Counted from the first letter of the stretch, positions 1 through 9,569 are shown. The stretch is 64,000 nt of DNA from CAYWRZ01 sp964460845 (GCA_964460845.1 CAYWRZ010000014.1:18036-82035); one strand, 5' to 3'. The notes: a model not told the origin generated them from the letters alone. Program-made: numbers and translations.

Positions 1-1665
1 CATTTTATCGGCGTACATGATCACTTTTCCGTTCACGTTGCGTGCCGCGCGTCCCACCGTTTGCACCAGCGACCGTTCCGAGCGCAGAAACCCTTCTTTG
101 TCGGCATCCATAATGGCTACCAGCGATACTTCGGGAAGGTCGAGCCCTTCGCGCAGCAGGTTCACCCCAATCAGCACATCGAACATTCCGATGCGCAGGT
201 TATGCAGTATCTCGACCCGTTCGAGCGTATCGACATCGCTGTGGATATACCGGCAGCGAATGCCCATTTTTTCCATGTACTTGGCCAGCTCTTCGGCCAT
301 GCGCTTGGTCAGTGTGGTTACCAGCACCCGCTCGTCGCGTTCGGCCACCTGTGCAATTTCTTCCAGCAGGTCGTCCACCTGATTGGCAGAGGGCCTTACT
401 TCAATCGTTGGGTCGAGCAATCCGGTAGGACGAATTACCTGTTCCACCACCACGCCGTCTGATTGTCCGAGTTCGTATTCGGCCGGAGTGGCGCTTACAT
501 AAAGCACCTGATTGACCAGCGTTTCGAATTCTTCAAATTTCAGCGGACGGTTGTCCATCGCGGCGGGCAGCCTGAATCCGTATTCGACCAAATTGATTTT
601 GCGAGAGCGGTCGCCGCCGTACATGGCCCTGATTTGCGGAACGGTCACGTGGCTTTCGTCGATTACCAGCATGAAATCTTTTGGGAAATAATCGAACAGG
701 CAATAAGGACGTGAGCCTGGCTCCCGTTGATCGAAATAGCGCGAGTAGTTTTCTATGCCGCTGCAATAGCCCAGTTCGCGCATCATTTCAAGGTCGTAGT
801 TTACCCGTTCTTCGAGCCTTTTGGCTTCGAGCGGCTTGCCTATTTCCCGAAAATATTCGACCTGTTTTACCATGTCCTGCTGTATATCCCAAATGGCATT
901 TTTGAGGGTATCCTTGCTGGTCATGAAAATGTTGGCCGGGAAAATGTTGAACTGTGTAAACGTCTCGACAGAAGTATAATGCAGCGGATCTATCGTTTCT
1001 ATTTTTTCAATTTCATCGCCCCAAAACACCACCCGTAAGGCCGAATCGGCGTAGGCTAACCAAATATCGATCGTATCGCCTTTTACCCGAAAGCTACCGC
1101 GTGTAAGCTCGGTTTCGGTGCGCGAATACAAGGCATCTACCAATTTGTGAAGAAACTGATTACGGCTGATAACCTGTCCTTTTTGAATGGTCACTTTCCC
1201 TTTCCCGAACTCGACCGGGTTACCCATACCGTAGATACAGGACACCGAAGAAATTACGATCACATCTTTTCGACCCGAAAGCAGCGCCGAAGTAGTGGCC
1301 AAACGGAGCTTTTCGATCTCGTCGTTGATGGCCAAATCTTTTTCGATATAGGTATCCGTTACCGGCAGATAAGCCTCCGGTTGATAATAATCGTAGTACG
1401 ATACAAAATATTCTACCGCATTGTCCGGAAAAAATTGCTTAAACTCGCTGTAAAGTTGGGCAGCTAACGTTTTGTTATGCGAAAGAATCAGTGTAGGACG
1501 CTGTACTTGCTGGATGACATTGGCGACAGTAAATGTTTTTCCCGATCCTGTCACACCAAGCAGAGTCTGTGCTTTGTCGCCACGAAGGAGTCCTTCAGTA
1601 AGCTGCTTTATCGCTTCGGGCTGGTCGCCGGTGGGACGAAAATCGGAGGTAATGCTGAATTCCAT
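1..1665 (-). CDS. uvrB: Excinuclease ABC subunit B, 3' end cut by window edge
   Basis: UvrB is the DNA-damage-verifying helicase of nucleotide excision repair; it is loaded by UvrA and recruits UvrC. Translating the minus strand from the ATG at 1663-1665 gives an uninterrupted 555-codon reading frame. It has the N-terminal Walker A GVTGSGKT near residue 40, the beta-hairpin segment YYDYYQPEAY, a DESH box and the late helicase motif QTVGRAARN. The family is usually about 670 residues, so roughly the last 115 residues (end of the helicase domain and the UvrC-binding tail) lie outside the window. Identification is secure; only completeness is unknown. Confidence 0.97.
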   Translation of the reverse strand, partial: MEFSITSDFRPTGDQPEAIKQLTEGLLRGDKAQTLLGVTGSGKTFTVANVIQQVQRPTLILSHNKTLAAQLYSEFKQFFPDNAVEYFVSYYDYYQPEAYLPVTDTYIEKDLAINDEIEKLRLATTSALLSGRKDVIVISSVSCIYGMGNPVEFGKGKVTIQKGQVISRNQFLHKLVDALYSRTETELTRGSFRVKGDTIDIWLAYADSALRVVFWGDEIEKIETIDPLHYTSVETFTQFNIFPANIFMTSKDTLKNAIWDIQQDMVKQVEYFREIGKPLEAKRLEERVNYDLEMMRELGYCSGIENYSRYFDQREPGSRPYCLFDYFPKDFMLVIDESHVTVPQIRAMYGGDRSRKINLVEYGFRLPAAMDNRPLKFEEFETLVNQVLYVSATPAEYELGQSDGVVVEQVIRPTGLLDPTIEVRPSANQVDDLLEEIAQVAERDERVLVTTLTKRMAEELAKYMEKMGIRCRYIHSDVDTLERVEILHNLRIGMFDVLIGVNLLREGLDLPEVSLVAIMDADKEGFLRSERSLVQTVGRAARNVNGKVIMYADKM

Positions 1666-1847
1666 GCGTAAGCGTAAAGTTAGTTATTCCCTTGAAATTC
1701 ATTGATTTTTTTCTACGGGTTTTTGCGTATAATTCCGTACCTTTCAAATTACGCGTTTTAGGCTAAAGCTATCCGCCGGGCTTAGGGTAATTTTGAGTAG
1801 GAGAATACCACCCGGGAATAAACCTGATTTAATACTCCAATTAACGG

Positions 1848-4800
1848 ATGCATATAAGGGTATCTACTTGGGAAAAAGACACATGGGATTCGTTTTTTGG
1901 TTCGGCCGGGTTGTATTGCCTCTTGTTTGATCGCAATCTTAACCTGCTGGAAGCAAGCGAAAATTTCTGCCGTCTTTTTTCCTCCGATCGCCCTTCTTTC
2001 TCCGACCCTGCACTTCATTTATGCCTGTCGGCTCTTACCCGCTCTGCCCGCTGTATTCGGGTGCTTCACCACGGCACACCAGAAGAATGGACCGATGTGC
2101 TCGACTTGCCCGAAACAGGGAAAGCGCATTATCATATTCGTGCAGTAAGGCGGAAAAATAATCTCTTGCTCGGTTTTTCACGCTTGCCGATCCTCTTAAA
2201 TACGCCCGTTTCCGGTAACCTGCGCGATAAGCATACGTCCGAAAAACTTTGGGAAGATCTGCGCTTGGTAATCAACCGGGATCAGGAAATACTGGAGGCA
2301 GATCGCCATTTTCGTTCGCGCATCGATTCTGCGCCCGAAGGAAAACTTTTCGAATACGTGTATCCTGAAGATATTCCGTCGCTGCATCTTCACCTCTTGC
2401 GTCCTTCCTGCGATTCGACCGGCGATTGCACCTGTACCGCTGCCGAGCTGCGACTCATAAGCCGTAGCGGACACGTGGCCTGGTACGAAATGAAAAGCGA
2501 TTGCCGCCAACGAAAACGCAATCCCGAAAAAATAGTACTGTATTTCAGAAATATTGCCGAACGCCGCGAACTCTACGCCCGCCTCGAAGAAAGCGAACGG
2601 CGGTACCGCACTATTTTTGAGAGCTTTCAGGATATTTATTACGTAACCGAGCAAAACCGAAACGAGTTTTACATCACCGATATTTCACCTTCGGTAGAAC
2701 GGATAAGCGGTTATACGCCCGCTTCGGTGACCGGCTGCAAAGCCCGCGATTTTTTCTACGAATCGCCCGAAGCCAAACGGCTGCTCGATATTATTTTTAG
2801 CGAAGGCTCTGTGCAGGATTATCCCATCCTGCTCCGTCACCGCGAAGGATACCCGCTTTGGGCCAGCATCAGCTCACAATTGGCGTACGAAAACGACAAG
2901 CTCGTGATACGCGGTGTGCTCAAAGATATTACCCTGCAAAAAGTAGCCGAAGACAGGCTGCGGCAACGCGAAGAATTTTACCGATCGCTGATCGAAAACT
3001 CGCTCGAAATTACCGGGATTATCGATCCCAAAGGCAGCATCAAATTTCTTAGTCCGGCAGTAAAAACGGTAATGGGCTACGAACCGGGCAATCTCCTGGG
3101 CAAAAATGTGTTCGATTACATTCATCCCGAAGACCTCGAAGTAGCCCGCGATTCTTTTTTCAGGCGTGTAAAAAACGGCGGAATCGGCCGAAGGCTCGAA
3201 TGGCGGTTCAGGCACAACGACGGTCATTACGCGTATCTCGGGGTGATGATCAACAACTTGCTCGACAATGAGATCGTGCAGGGAATGATTCTCAATGCGG
3301 TCGATGTGACCGAAAAATACGTAGCCGAGCTCGGACTTATTCGTTCCAACAACCGCTTTAAGCTGCTCAATGACATCAACACGCTTATCCTTTCTTCCGA
3401 TAGCGTCAAGGAAATAGCCGATCGTTCGCTGGGACTTATCGTAGAAGATTTGCTCAATTGCGAACATGGAAGTCTCTCTATTTTCCGTCAGGATCAGGTC
3501 GAAATGGTCTCTTCTTACGTGCCTCGCGGACGTTCTTCGCTTAAAAAAGGCATGAAGCTGCCCATGACCAGCTTTGGCAGCATTCCCACCTTGATTACAG
3601 GGCGATCCTACCTGGTCGAAGATATCGAAGCCCTGCCGCTTCGTTCACAAACCGACGAAGAATTATGGCGCGACGGTATTCGCGCTTACGTCATGTTTCC
3701 GCTAATCGCCAAAGGACGTCTTATCGGTTCTCTGAATTTCGGAAGCTGTACTCCCGGCTTTTTTAAAGGAGAAACGGTCGAGTTTCTCGGTTCGGTGGCC
3801 GGTCAGGTGGCGCTTGGGGTGCAGGATGCCTTTCTGAAAGAAGAGCTTGTGAGCAGCGAGATACAGAAGTCGGCCATCATAGCCGGTATTCCTGATCAGA
3901 TATTTCGTATCGACAAGAAAGGTAATTTCATCGATTACCATTCCATACAGGAAGAAGATTTTTACGTGCCGCCCCCGGGATTTATCGGGAAAAATATCCG
4001 CGATATGCTGCCGCATAACATAGGGCGTAAATTTCTTGAATACAGCGGTATAGCGCTGGTGAGCAGCGAGCTTCAACTTTTTGAGTACGAAATAGAAAAG
4101 ACCGACGGGTCACGCTTTTACGAAGCCCGCTTTTCGCCGACCGCCAATAACGAGGTGATAGTATGCGTACGCGACATCACTTCCAAAATCAACATCATCC
4201 GCGAGCTGAAGCTGCGCAACGAAGCGATAGAAACTTCGCCCGACGGGGTATTTATCGTCAATGCGCAGTCTTGCCGCTTTACCTTTGTCAACAAAGCTTT
4301 TTCGACCGTGACCGGTTTTTCGGAGGCTGAGATGCAGGATAAAACCTTTTCTTTTTTGCCGCGCACCCGAAAAAAAGACAATTGGATATTTCATCTTTTT
4401 AGGCAAAATACCGACGCCGAACAGATCTACAAACGGCTTAACTACGAGGGTATTTACAAAGGAGAAATGCTCAGTTATCGCAAAGACGGCACCTCTTTTT
4501 GGAATTTCTTCACCATTCATGCGCTTCGCGAACGCGACCGGATTACGCATTTTGTGGGCATGATTCGCGATATTACCGAAATGAAAAACTTTGAGCGTAA
4601 GGTGCTGCATGCGGTGGTCGATGCGCAGGAAGCTGAACGTAAACGTATTGCGTCCGATTTGCACGACGGATTGGGGCAAACGCTTACGGCGGCGCACATG
4701 TATTTCATCGCTTTGGCCGATTTTCAGGTCTCCGATCCGCGCTGGGAAGAGCTTTCCCATACCACCGAAGAGCTCATTTCGAAAGCCATTTCGGAAACCC

Positions 4801-5240
4801 GGCTCATCAGTCACAATTTGATGCCTTCGACACTTAACCGTTTCGGATTGGGGCAAACGATAAAAGAACTGGTAGAGCGTCACAACGCCATTGGTGTATC
4901 TTTACGGATTTTTTACCAAAATACCATCGGCGCACAACGCTACGATTCGCGTGTCGAAACGGCGCTGTTCAGGATTAGTCAGGAAATTGTAAACAATACG
5001 CTCAAACATTCAGGTGCCGATGAGCTGCGGATAGAACTTTCGGAAGATGCTGATTTTCTGCGTTTTTTGGCGGCCGATAACGGTCGTGGGTTCGATACGC
5101 GAAGGCAGAAAACCGGACTCGGGCTGAGTAACCTCCGCACCCGCGTAAAATCGCTGAACGGACAAATAGAAATTTATTCGGAAGAACGAAAAGGCACATC
5201 CGTGCACATTAAAATACCTAAAATAAATCCCATAATCTGA
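1848..5240 (+). CDS. Cytosolic multi-PAS/GAF sensor histidine kinase (NarX/DegS type)
   Basis: This 1130-residue protein has no signal peptide or clear membrane segment, so it should sense an intracellular signal. Order: a degenerate N-terminal PAS-like part (to about 240), PAS domains at about 245-370 and 370-495, a GAF domain at about 500-660, two more PAS domains (about 665-790 and 790-915), then a HisKA_3 dimerisation domain with the phospho-acceptor in SDLHDGLGQ (His939) and a C-terminal HATPase with DNGRGFD and GLGLSN boxes. Its stop is 5 bases from the next gene, a LuxR-type response regulator, so the two form a two-component pair. The ligand cannot be read from sequence. It sits directly before the biosynthetic region starting at 6008. 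Confidence 0.93.
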   Translation: MHIRVSTWEKDTWDSFFGSAGLYCLLFDRNLNLLEASENFCRLFSSDRPSFSDPALHLCLSALTRSARCIRVLHHGTPEEWTDVLDLPETGKAHYHIRAVRRKNNLLLGFSRLPILLNTPVSGNLRDKHTSEKLWEDLRLVINRDQEILEADRHFRSRIDSAPEGKLFEYVYPEDIPSLHLHLLRPSCDSTGDCTCTAAELRLISRSGHVAWYEMKSDCRQRKRNPEKIVLYFRNIAERRELYARLEESERRYRTIFESFQDIYYVTEQNRNEFYITDISPSVERISGYTPASVTGCKARDFFYESPEAKRLLDIIFSEGSVQDYPILLRHREGYPLWASISSQLAYENDKLVIRGVLKDITLQKVAEDRLRQREEFYRSLIENSLEITGIIDPKGSIKFLSPAVKTVMGYEPGNLLGKNVFDYIHPEDLEVARDSFFRRVKNGGIGRRLEWRFRHNDGHYAYLGVMINNLLDNEIVQGMILNAVDVTEKYVAELGLIRSNNRFKLLNDINTLILSSDSVKEIADRSLGLIVEDLLNCEHGSLSIFRQDQVEMVSSYVPRGRSSLKKGMKLPMTSFGSIPTLITGRSYLVEDIEALPLRSQTDEELWRDGIRAYVMFPLIAKGRLIGSLNFGSCTPGFFKGETVEFLGSVAGQVALGVQDAFLKEELVSSEIQKSAIIAGIPDQIFRIDKKGNFIDYHSIQEEDFYVPPPGFIGKNIRDMLPHNIGRKFLEYSGIALVSSELQLFEYEIEKTDGSRFYEARFSPTANNEVIVCVRDITSKINIIRELKLRNEAIETSPDGVFIVNAQSCRFTFVNKAFSTVTGFSEAEMQDKTFSFLPRTRKKDNWIFHLFRQNTDAEQIYKRLNYEGIYKGEMLSYRKDGTSFWNFFTIHALRERDRITHFVGMIRDITEMKNFERKVLHAVVDAQEAERKRIASDLHDGLGQTLTAAHMYFIALADFQVSDPRWEELSHTTEELISKAISETRLISHNLMPSTLNRFGLGQTIKELVERHNAIGVSLRIFYQNTIGAQRYDSRVETALFRISQEIVNNTLKHSGADELRIELSEDADFLRFLAADNGRGFDTRRQKTGLGLSNLRTRVKSLNGQIEIYSEERKGTSVHIKIPKINPII

Positions 5241-5245
5241 CCCTT

Positions 5246-5902
5246 ATGAAAAAAATCCTATTAGTTGATGACCATAAAATTATCCGCGACGGGATTAAAG
5301 CCTTGTTATATGGAAACAAAGAAATTACGATTGTCGGAGAATGCGAAGACGGGGATGAGGTAGTTGATTTCCTGGAACAGGCACCTGCCGATGTGATCCT
5401 GATGGACATCAACATGAAAAGAATGAGTGGAATAGAGGCTACCCGGCAGATTTTGGCTCGTTTTCCCGGTGTAAAAGTGGTGGCGCTGACCATGCACAAC
5501 GAAGAAGGATATATTTCCAAGATTCTGAAAGCCGGTGCGGTAGGCTATATCCTGAAAAATACGGGTAAAGCCGAATTGATTACCGCTATCCAGTCGGTCT
5601 GCGAGGGGAAAAACTATTTTGGTCCGGAAGTGGCCGAAATAATGATGTCGAAATACGTACGCAACAACAGCAAGCCGAAAACCAGCAATGCTTTTTTGGT
5701 GACGATAGACGATTTGACCCGCCGGGAAATAGAAATTCTGGGACTGATTGCCGAAGAGCTGACCAATGTCGAGATCGGGGAGAAGCTGTTTATCAGTCCG
5801 CGTACGGTCGATACGCACCGGCGCAACCTCTTGCAGAAGATAGGCGTGAAGAATACCGCCGGACTGGTCAAGTTTGCCTTGCACAACGGCCTGATCGATT
5901 AA
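5246..5902 (+). CDS. NarL/FixJ-family response regulator
   Basis: A 218-residue regulator. The N-terminal receiver domain has the acidic pocket near its start and the phospho-acceptor Asp54 in LMDINMK. The C-terminal LuxR-type helix-turn-helix shows LTRREIEIL and SPRTVDTHRRN. It lies 5 bases after the histidine kinase and is almost certainly phosphorylated by it. The next gene (6008) follows after 105 bases that contain a promoter-like leader, so the first biosynthetic genes are plausible targets; that is inference from position only. Confidence 0.95.
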   Translation: MKKILLVDDHKIIRDGIKALLYGNKEITIVGECEDGDEVVDFLEQAPADVILMDINMKRMSGIEATRQILARFPGVKVVALTMHNEEGYISKILKAGAVGYILKNTGKAELITAIQSVCEGKNYFGPEVAEIMMSKYVRNNSKPKTSNAFLVTIDDLTRREIEILGLIAEELTNVEIGEKLFISPRTVDTHRRNLLQKIGVKNTAGLVKFALHNGLID

Positions 5903-5931
5903 GCCCTTATGCGGTATTTTTCGGGAAGGAA

Positions 5932-5997
5932 GCATCTTATCCGCTATTTTAGCGTCATCCGATAAGATTTTATTACTTTTAGTCTCCACCGAGAACT
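5932..5997 (+). promoter_or_regulatory. Structured promoter-like leader, copy A
   Basis: The gap before the 6008 gene contains nested inverted repeats: outer arms ATCTTATC (5934-5941) and GATAAGAT (5961-5968), inner arms CGCTA (5942-5946) and TAGCG (5950-5954). A TACTTTTA box (5974-5981) follows, close to the Bacteroidota -7 consensus TAnnTTTG, and then GAACTGCT and CTGCG just before the start codon. A closely similar segment recurs at 8043-8110 before the ACP gene. Whether it acts as DNA operator, promoter or RNA structure is open. Confidence 0.5.
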
Positions 5998-6007
5998 GCT
6001 GCCTGCG

Positions 6008-7027
6008 ATGAATGTTCGACCTGCTGCGCATTTGAATTACGTAAGTTACCTCCTTGCCCCCGAAAAGGTTACCAATGCCGATTTGGTAAGGCTTTATCCG
6101 ACTTATACCGAAGCGCAGATTTTTAAGAATACGGGTATTCATACCCGTTATCGGGTGCATCCCGGCAGCTTGAGTTCCGATTTTGCCACTGCCTGCGGAG
6201 AAGATTTTTTCCGGAAATTTCCGGTTCGCAAAGAAGATATCGACTTTCTCATTTTTTGTACCGAAGGGCCCGATTACATTGCGCCGGCCGCTTCCTGTCT
6301 TATACAGCATAAGCTCGGTTTAAGAAAAAACATAGGTACGTTTGATCTCACTTTCGGCTGTTCGGGCTATACTTATGGGCTTTCGATGGCCAAATCGCTG
6401 GTCGAGAGCGGTATGGCTAAAAACGTGCTGTTTATTACGGCCGATATTCCGAGTACGGTCGTTTCCCCGCTCGATCCCCACCTCAATTTTTTGTTTAGCG
6501 ATGGGGCTTCCGCTTCACTGATCAGTGCCAAGCCCGAAGGGGCCGCTATCGGCCATTTCGAATTCGGTACCGACGGCTCGGGCGAATACAGCCTGCGTGT
6601 AAGGCACAGCGCATATCGTGAACCGAGAGGCTCCGACTGGCATACGGATCCCGCTCACGAAGGGTTGCCTGTGGGCCGCATGGAAATGAACGGAGAGGAG
6701 ATTTTCCGCTTTTCGCTGCGTGAAGTGCCGCCTTTGGTCGAATCGGTACTGCATAAAAACGGACTTAGCACAGACGATACGCAACTTTTTATTTTTCACC
6801 AGGCCAGTCAGATTATTCTGAAATCGCTGGGGCGTAAGCTCAGGCTGCCTGCCGAAAAGCTGTATTCTAACCTGGCCGAGGTGGGCAATACCGTTTCGGC
6901 ATCAATACCGATCGCATACGCGTCGGCTTTGTCGGCCGGCGCTCTGGCACCCGGTTCCAAACTCTTGTTAGCCGGGTTCGGCATAGGCTATTCATGGTCG
7001 GGAACGGTAATTGAATACCTAAAGTAA
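6008..7027 (+). CDS. 3-oxoacyl-ACP synthase III family protein (first copy)
   Basis: KAS III enzymes condense an acyl-CoA with malonyl-ACP; relatives also transfer acyl groups to alcohols or amines. The 339-residue protein has the full catalytic set: Cys118 in TFGCSG, His in FIFHQAS and Asn in EVGNTVS, plus the glycine-rich end LLAGFGIGYSWSG. Its length fits the family. It opens the biosynthetic run and ends 6 bases before a glycosyltransferase. A second homologue lies at 8511. Since housekeeping FabH is normally single and clustered with other fab or plsX genes, this is probably a pathway-specific enzyme. Starter and product are not predictable from sequence. Confidence 0.92.
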   Translation: MNVRPAAHLNYVSYLLAPEKVTNADLVRLYPTYTEAQIFKNTGIHTRYRVHPGSLSSDFATACGEDFFRKFPVRKEDIDFLIFCTEGPDYIAPAASCLIQHKLGLRKNIGTFDLTFGCSGYTYGLSMAKSLVESGMAKNVLFITADIPSTVVSPLDPHLNFLFSDGASASLISAKPEGAAIGHFEFGTDGSGEYSLRVRHSAYREPRGSDWHTDPAHEGLPVGRMEMNGEEIFRFSLREVPPLVESVLHKNGLSTDDTQLFIFHQASQIILKSLGRKLRLPAEKLYSNLAEVGNTVSASIPIAYASALSAGALAPGSKLLLAGFGIGYSWSGTVIEYLK

Positions 7028-7033
7028 TACCGT

Positions 7034-7963
7034 ATGGCGAATCCTGTAAACTATTCAGTGGTAATTCCGGTATTCAATGCCGCTTCGACGCTTCCCGAAT
7101 TGGTACGGCGTATCGGAGAAACTTTTGCCGCCATCTCCCAATCTTTTGAAATTATTTTGGTCGATGATTTCAGCAGCGACAATTCCTGGGAGGTGATTCG
7201 GGCGCTTAAAGCTTCTTCGGGCATTTCGCTCAAAGGCATTCGTTTGGCGCGTAATTTCGGTCAGCACAACGCTACCTTGTGCGGAATTACGCACGCTTCG
7301 GGTCAATGGGTAATTACGATAGATGATGATTTGGAATTTTCACCCGAAGATATTCCGCAGCTTATCCGCAAACAGTCCGAAACGGGGCATGATCTGGTAT
7401 ATGGTGTAGTCACTTCGCGTCGAAAAAGGGCTTTGCGCAGGTGGCTTACTTATGGCATCAAAAGGTTGGCGCAACTGCTTAACGGCAAAGAAACGGCTAC
7501 CGGTTCGAGCTTTAGGCTGATGCGGGCTTCGCTGGCAAAAGCGCTGTTGCAGCATGCACGGTATTTTTCGGTGATCGACGAGTTTGTGCTTTGGCACACC
7601 GCACAAATAAGCCGGGTAGAGGTAAGCTACGCTCCTTCGGCCCGGAGTCGGTCAAGGTATTCGTTATGGAGGCTGTGTATGCTAGCCTTCGATATTATTT
7701 TCTTCTCGTCGGTTATTCCGCTGCGACTGGTTACTTTGCTCGGTGGCCTTCTGATAGGCGTGAATTTCATTATCGGTTCTTATGTGATCTTTAAAAAGCT
7801 GGTGTATTCCATTCCTGTAGAAGGTTATACTTCGCTGCTGGTCAGTATCCTGTTTTCTACCGGCATTATTATTTTCAGCTTGGGAGTAATTGCCGAGTAC
7901 ATCAGCAAATTGATCAAAACGGAATACAATCAACCGGCTTTCAGGGAGCATGAAATTATCTGA
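7034..7963 (+). CDS. Family 2 glycosyltransferase with C-terminal membrane segments (GtrB/dolichyl-phosphate type)
   Basis: A 309-residue GT-A enzyme resembling polyprenyl-phosphate hexosyltransferases. The N-terminal domain has VVIPVFN, a nucleotide-binding VDDFSSDN and the metal-binding IDDDLE. Two hydrophobic segments near residues 225-260 and 270-295 would anchor it in the inner membrane. Such proteins load a sugar onto undecaprenyl phosphate or a related lipid. It is 6 bases after the first KAS III gene, so co-transcription is likely. The sugar is unknown; the CDP-6-deoxy-4-ketohexose made further down the locus, or a UDP-sugar, are possibilities. Confidence 0.9.
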   Translation: MANPVNYSVVIPVFNAASTLPELVRRIGETFAAISQSFEIILVDDFSSDNSWEVIRALKASSGISLKGIRLARNFGQHNATLCGITHASGQWVITIDDDLEFSPEDIPQLIRKQSETGHDLVYGVVTSRRKRALRRWLTYGIKRLAQLLNGKETATGSSFRLMRASLAKALLQHARYFSVIDEFVLWHTAQISRVEVSYAPSARSRSRYSLWRLCMLAFDIIFFSSVIPLRLVTLLGGLLIGVNFIIGSYVIFKKLVYSIPVEGYTSLLVSILFSTGIIIFSLGVIAEYISKLIKTEYNQPAFREHEII

Positions 7964-8274
7964 AAAATCAGCTTGAACGCCCGATAAACAACGGGAGAGA
8001 AACGAGCTGCCCGACAAGGAACAGCGATTAGCTACTGCCGAGGCATCTTTTTCGGCGTTTTCGCGTCTCTCAAAAGAGAATTTGTTACTTTTAGTCCTGC
8101 CTTGTGAACTGCTCTGCGAAGAATTCCGAACCTTTCGGATCCGTGCTTTTTTGTACGTATCGACCGGTTTTTGCCTGTATTTTTCTTCTGCCTGTTCCCG
8201 TTTTAATTTATACGGGTACAACTGATAGAGCCGGTAAGCGGGCAGCTTGTCGTTTTTTATTTTAAGTAAACCGA
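7964..8274 (+). other. 311-base gap with a second leader and no convincing gene
   Basis: No plausible reading frame was found. The stretch carries leader copy B (8043-8110) and, near 8197-8216, a short inverted repeat with arms CCCGT and ACGGG. The remainder up to the ACP start is AT-rich without a recognisable motif. A 179-codon frame on the opposite strand here is an antisense artefact. Confidence 0.5.
8043..8110 (+). promoter_or_regulatory. Structured promoter-like leader, copy B
   Basis: This segment aligns over about 65 bases with 5932-5997: the same GCATCTT beginning, a hairpin region, the identical run TTACTTTTAGTC (TACTTTTA box at 8087-8094) and GAACTGCT followed by TGCGA. Stem arms differ in sequence yet can still pair: TCTTTT (8046-8051) with AAAAGA (8072-8077), and GCG with CGC inside. 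It is about 165 bases before the ACP gene, so it probably drives the second transcription unit in parallel with the first. Confidence 0.5.
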
Positions 8275-8511
8275 ATGATTGAGATAACCGAATTTACCCG
8301 TCTGCTGGAAGAAGAGTTTGAAGACATTACGCCCGGTACGCTCAGTCCGCAGACCAATTACCGGGAGATCCCGAACTTCAGTTCCATGCACGCCCTTATT
8401 ATTATTGCTTTCATCGACAATCAGTTCGATGTGCTGCTCAAGGGGCAGGACCTGAAAGAAGCCGATACGATTGCCGATCTTTATCGTGTGGTAAAGGAGC
8501 GTATGGCATAA
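8275..8511 (+). CDS. Acyl carrier protein
   Basis: A 78-residue acidic helical protein of ACP size. The phosphopantetheine site is most likely Ser37 in NFSSMHALII, where the usual Asp-Ser-Leu is replaced by Ser-Ser-Met; the hydrophobic helix after it and the FDV segment fit the family. Its stop overlaps the start of the next KAS III gene (TAATG), so the two are translationally coupled and the ACP is a dedicated carrier for this locus. The odd pre-Ser residue suggests it may need a particular phosphopantetheinyl transferase, which is not in the window. Confidence 0.82.
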   Translation: MIEITEFTRLLEEEFEDITPGTLSPQTNYREIPNFSSMHALIIIAFIDNQFDVLLKGQDLKEADTIADLYRVVKERMA

Positions 8512-9569
8512 TGGCCGTATTTAAAATCGATCATATCAGCATAGGGGGAGTGGCGGCCTGCGTTCCCGAACAGCGGTCTCGCACCGCCGACTATACCCGT
8601 ATTTCGGAAGCCGATCGCAAGCTCTTTGAAACCGGCACCGGTATTGTCGAAAGAAGAGTAGCGCCCGAATCGGTATGTACGTCCGATATGTGCTTTGCCG
8701 CCGCGCAGCGCTTGTTGGCCGAAACCGGCACCGATGCCTCTGAAATCGATCTGCTGGTTTTTGTATCGCAATCGCCCGATTATTTTCTACCGGCTACCTC
8801 GATACTGCTGCAAGAGCGCCTGGGCTTGTCCAAACGGACAATGGCTTTCGACATCAATTTGGGTTGCTCGGGTTATGTATATGGGCTGGCCGTAGCCTCC
8901 AACCTGCTCAGCTTGCCCGGTTTTCGAAAAGGATTATTATTGTGCGGCGATAAATCTTCTTTCTCTGCCGCCTACACCGACAAGAGCACGCATCCCTTAT
9001 TCGGCGATGCCGGTACGGCTACGCTTATTGAGCATCATCCGGGTGCCGCGCCCCTGTATTTCAACCTGCAAACCGATGGTGGAGGATGGGAATCGATCAT
9101 TATACGCGGCGGAGGTACACGCAACCGTTTTACCGAAGATTCGCTGAAAAAAGTGAAAATCGAAGAAGGCATCGAAAGAAGCGCCTGTGATTTGGAGCTT
9201 AACGGCATTGAAGTGTTCAATTTTTCCCTTCGCGAAGTAAAGCCCAATGTGGAAGAGCTGCTCCGGTTTTCGGGCAAATCGCTTGAAGAAATCGATTACG
9301 TACTCATGCACCAGGCCAATAAGCTTATTAACGAATCGGTGCGTAAGAAGCTGAAATTAGAAAAAGAAAAAGTACCTTATTCCATCGACCGTTTTGGCAA
9401 TACCAGCTCGGCATCGATACCGCTTACCCTGGTGACCGAACTGGGAGCTACCTTGCGGCACGCGCGCAAAGAACTGCTGCTTTCGGGCTTCGGGGTGGGC
9501 TACTCCTGGGGTTCGGTGCTGCTTAGCGCCGATCGGCTTGTCGTACCTGAACTCATAGAATTGAAATGA
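8511..9569 (+). CDS. 3-oxoacyl-ACP synthase III family protein (second copy)
   Basis: A 352-residue thiolase-fold enzyme with Cys119 in NLGCSG, His in LMHQAN, Asn in FGNTSSAS and the C-terminal LLSGFGVGYSWGS. It is paralogous to the 6008 product but clearly diverged. It overlaps the ACP gene upstream and the SDR gene downstream (ATGA), making a tight ACP-KAS III-reductase unit: condensation on the ACP followed by keto reduction would give a short 3-hydroxyacyl-ACP. That route is inferred from enzyme families, and acyl transfer instead of condensation is possible. Confidence 0.93.
   Translation: MAVFKIDHISIGGVAACVPEQRSRTADYTRISEADRKLFETGTGIVERRVAPESVCTSDMCFAAAQRLLAETGTDASEIDLLVFVSQSPDYFLPATSILLQERLGLSKRTMAFDINLGCSGYVYGLAVASNLLSLPGFRKGLLLCGDKSSFSAAYTDKSTHPLFGDAGTATLIEHHPGAAPLYFNLQTDGGGWESIIIRGGGTRNRFTEDSLKKVKIEEGIERSACDLELNGIEVFNFSLREVKPNVEELLRFSGKSLEEIDYVLMHQANKLINESVRKKLKLEKEKVPYSIDRFGNTSSASIPLTLVTELGATLRHARKELLLSGFGVGYSWGSVLLSADRLVVPELIELK

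Noticed and set aside
5306..6310. A 334-codon open frame on the minus strand
   Set aside because: It is antisense to the response regulator and the first KAS III gene, has no family motif, and results from codon bias of the real genes.
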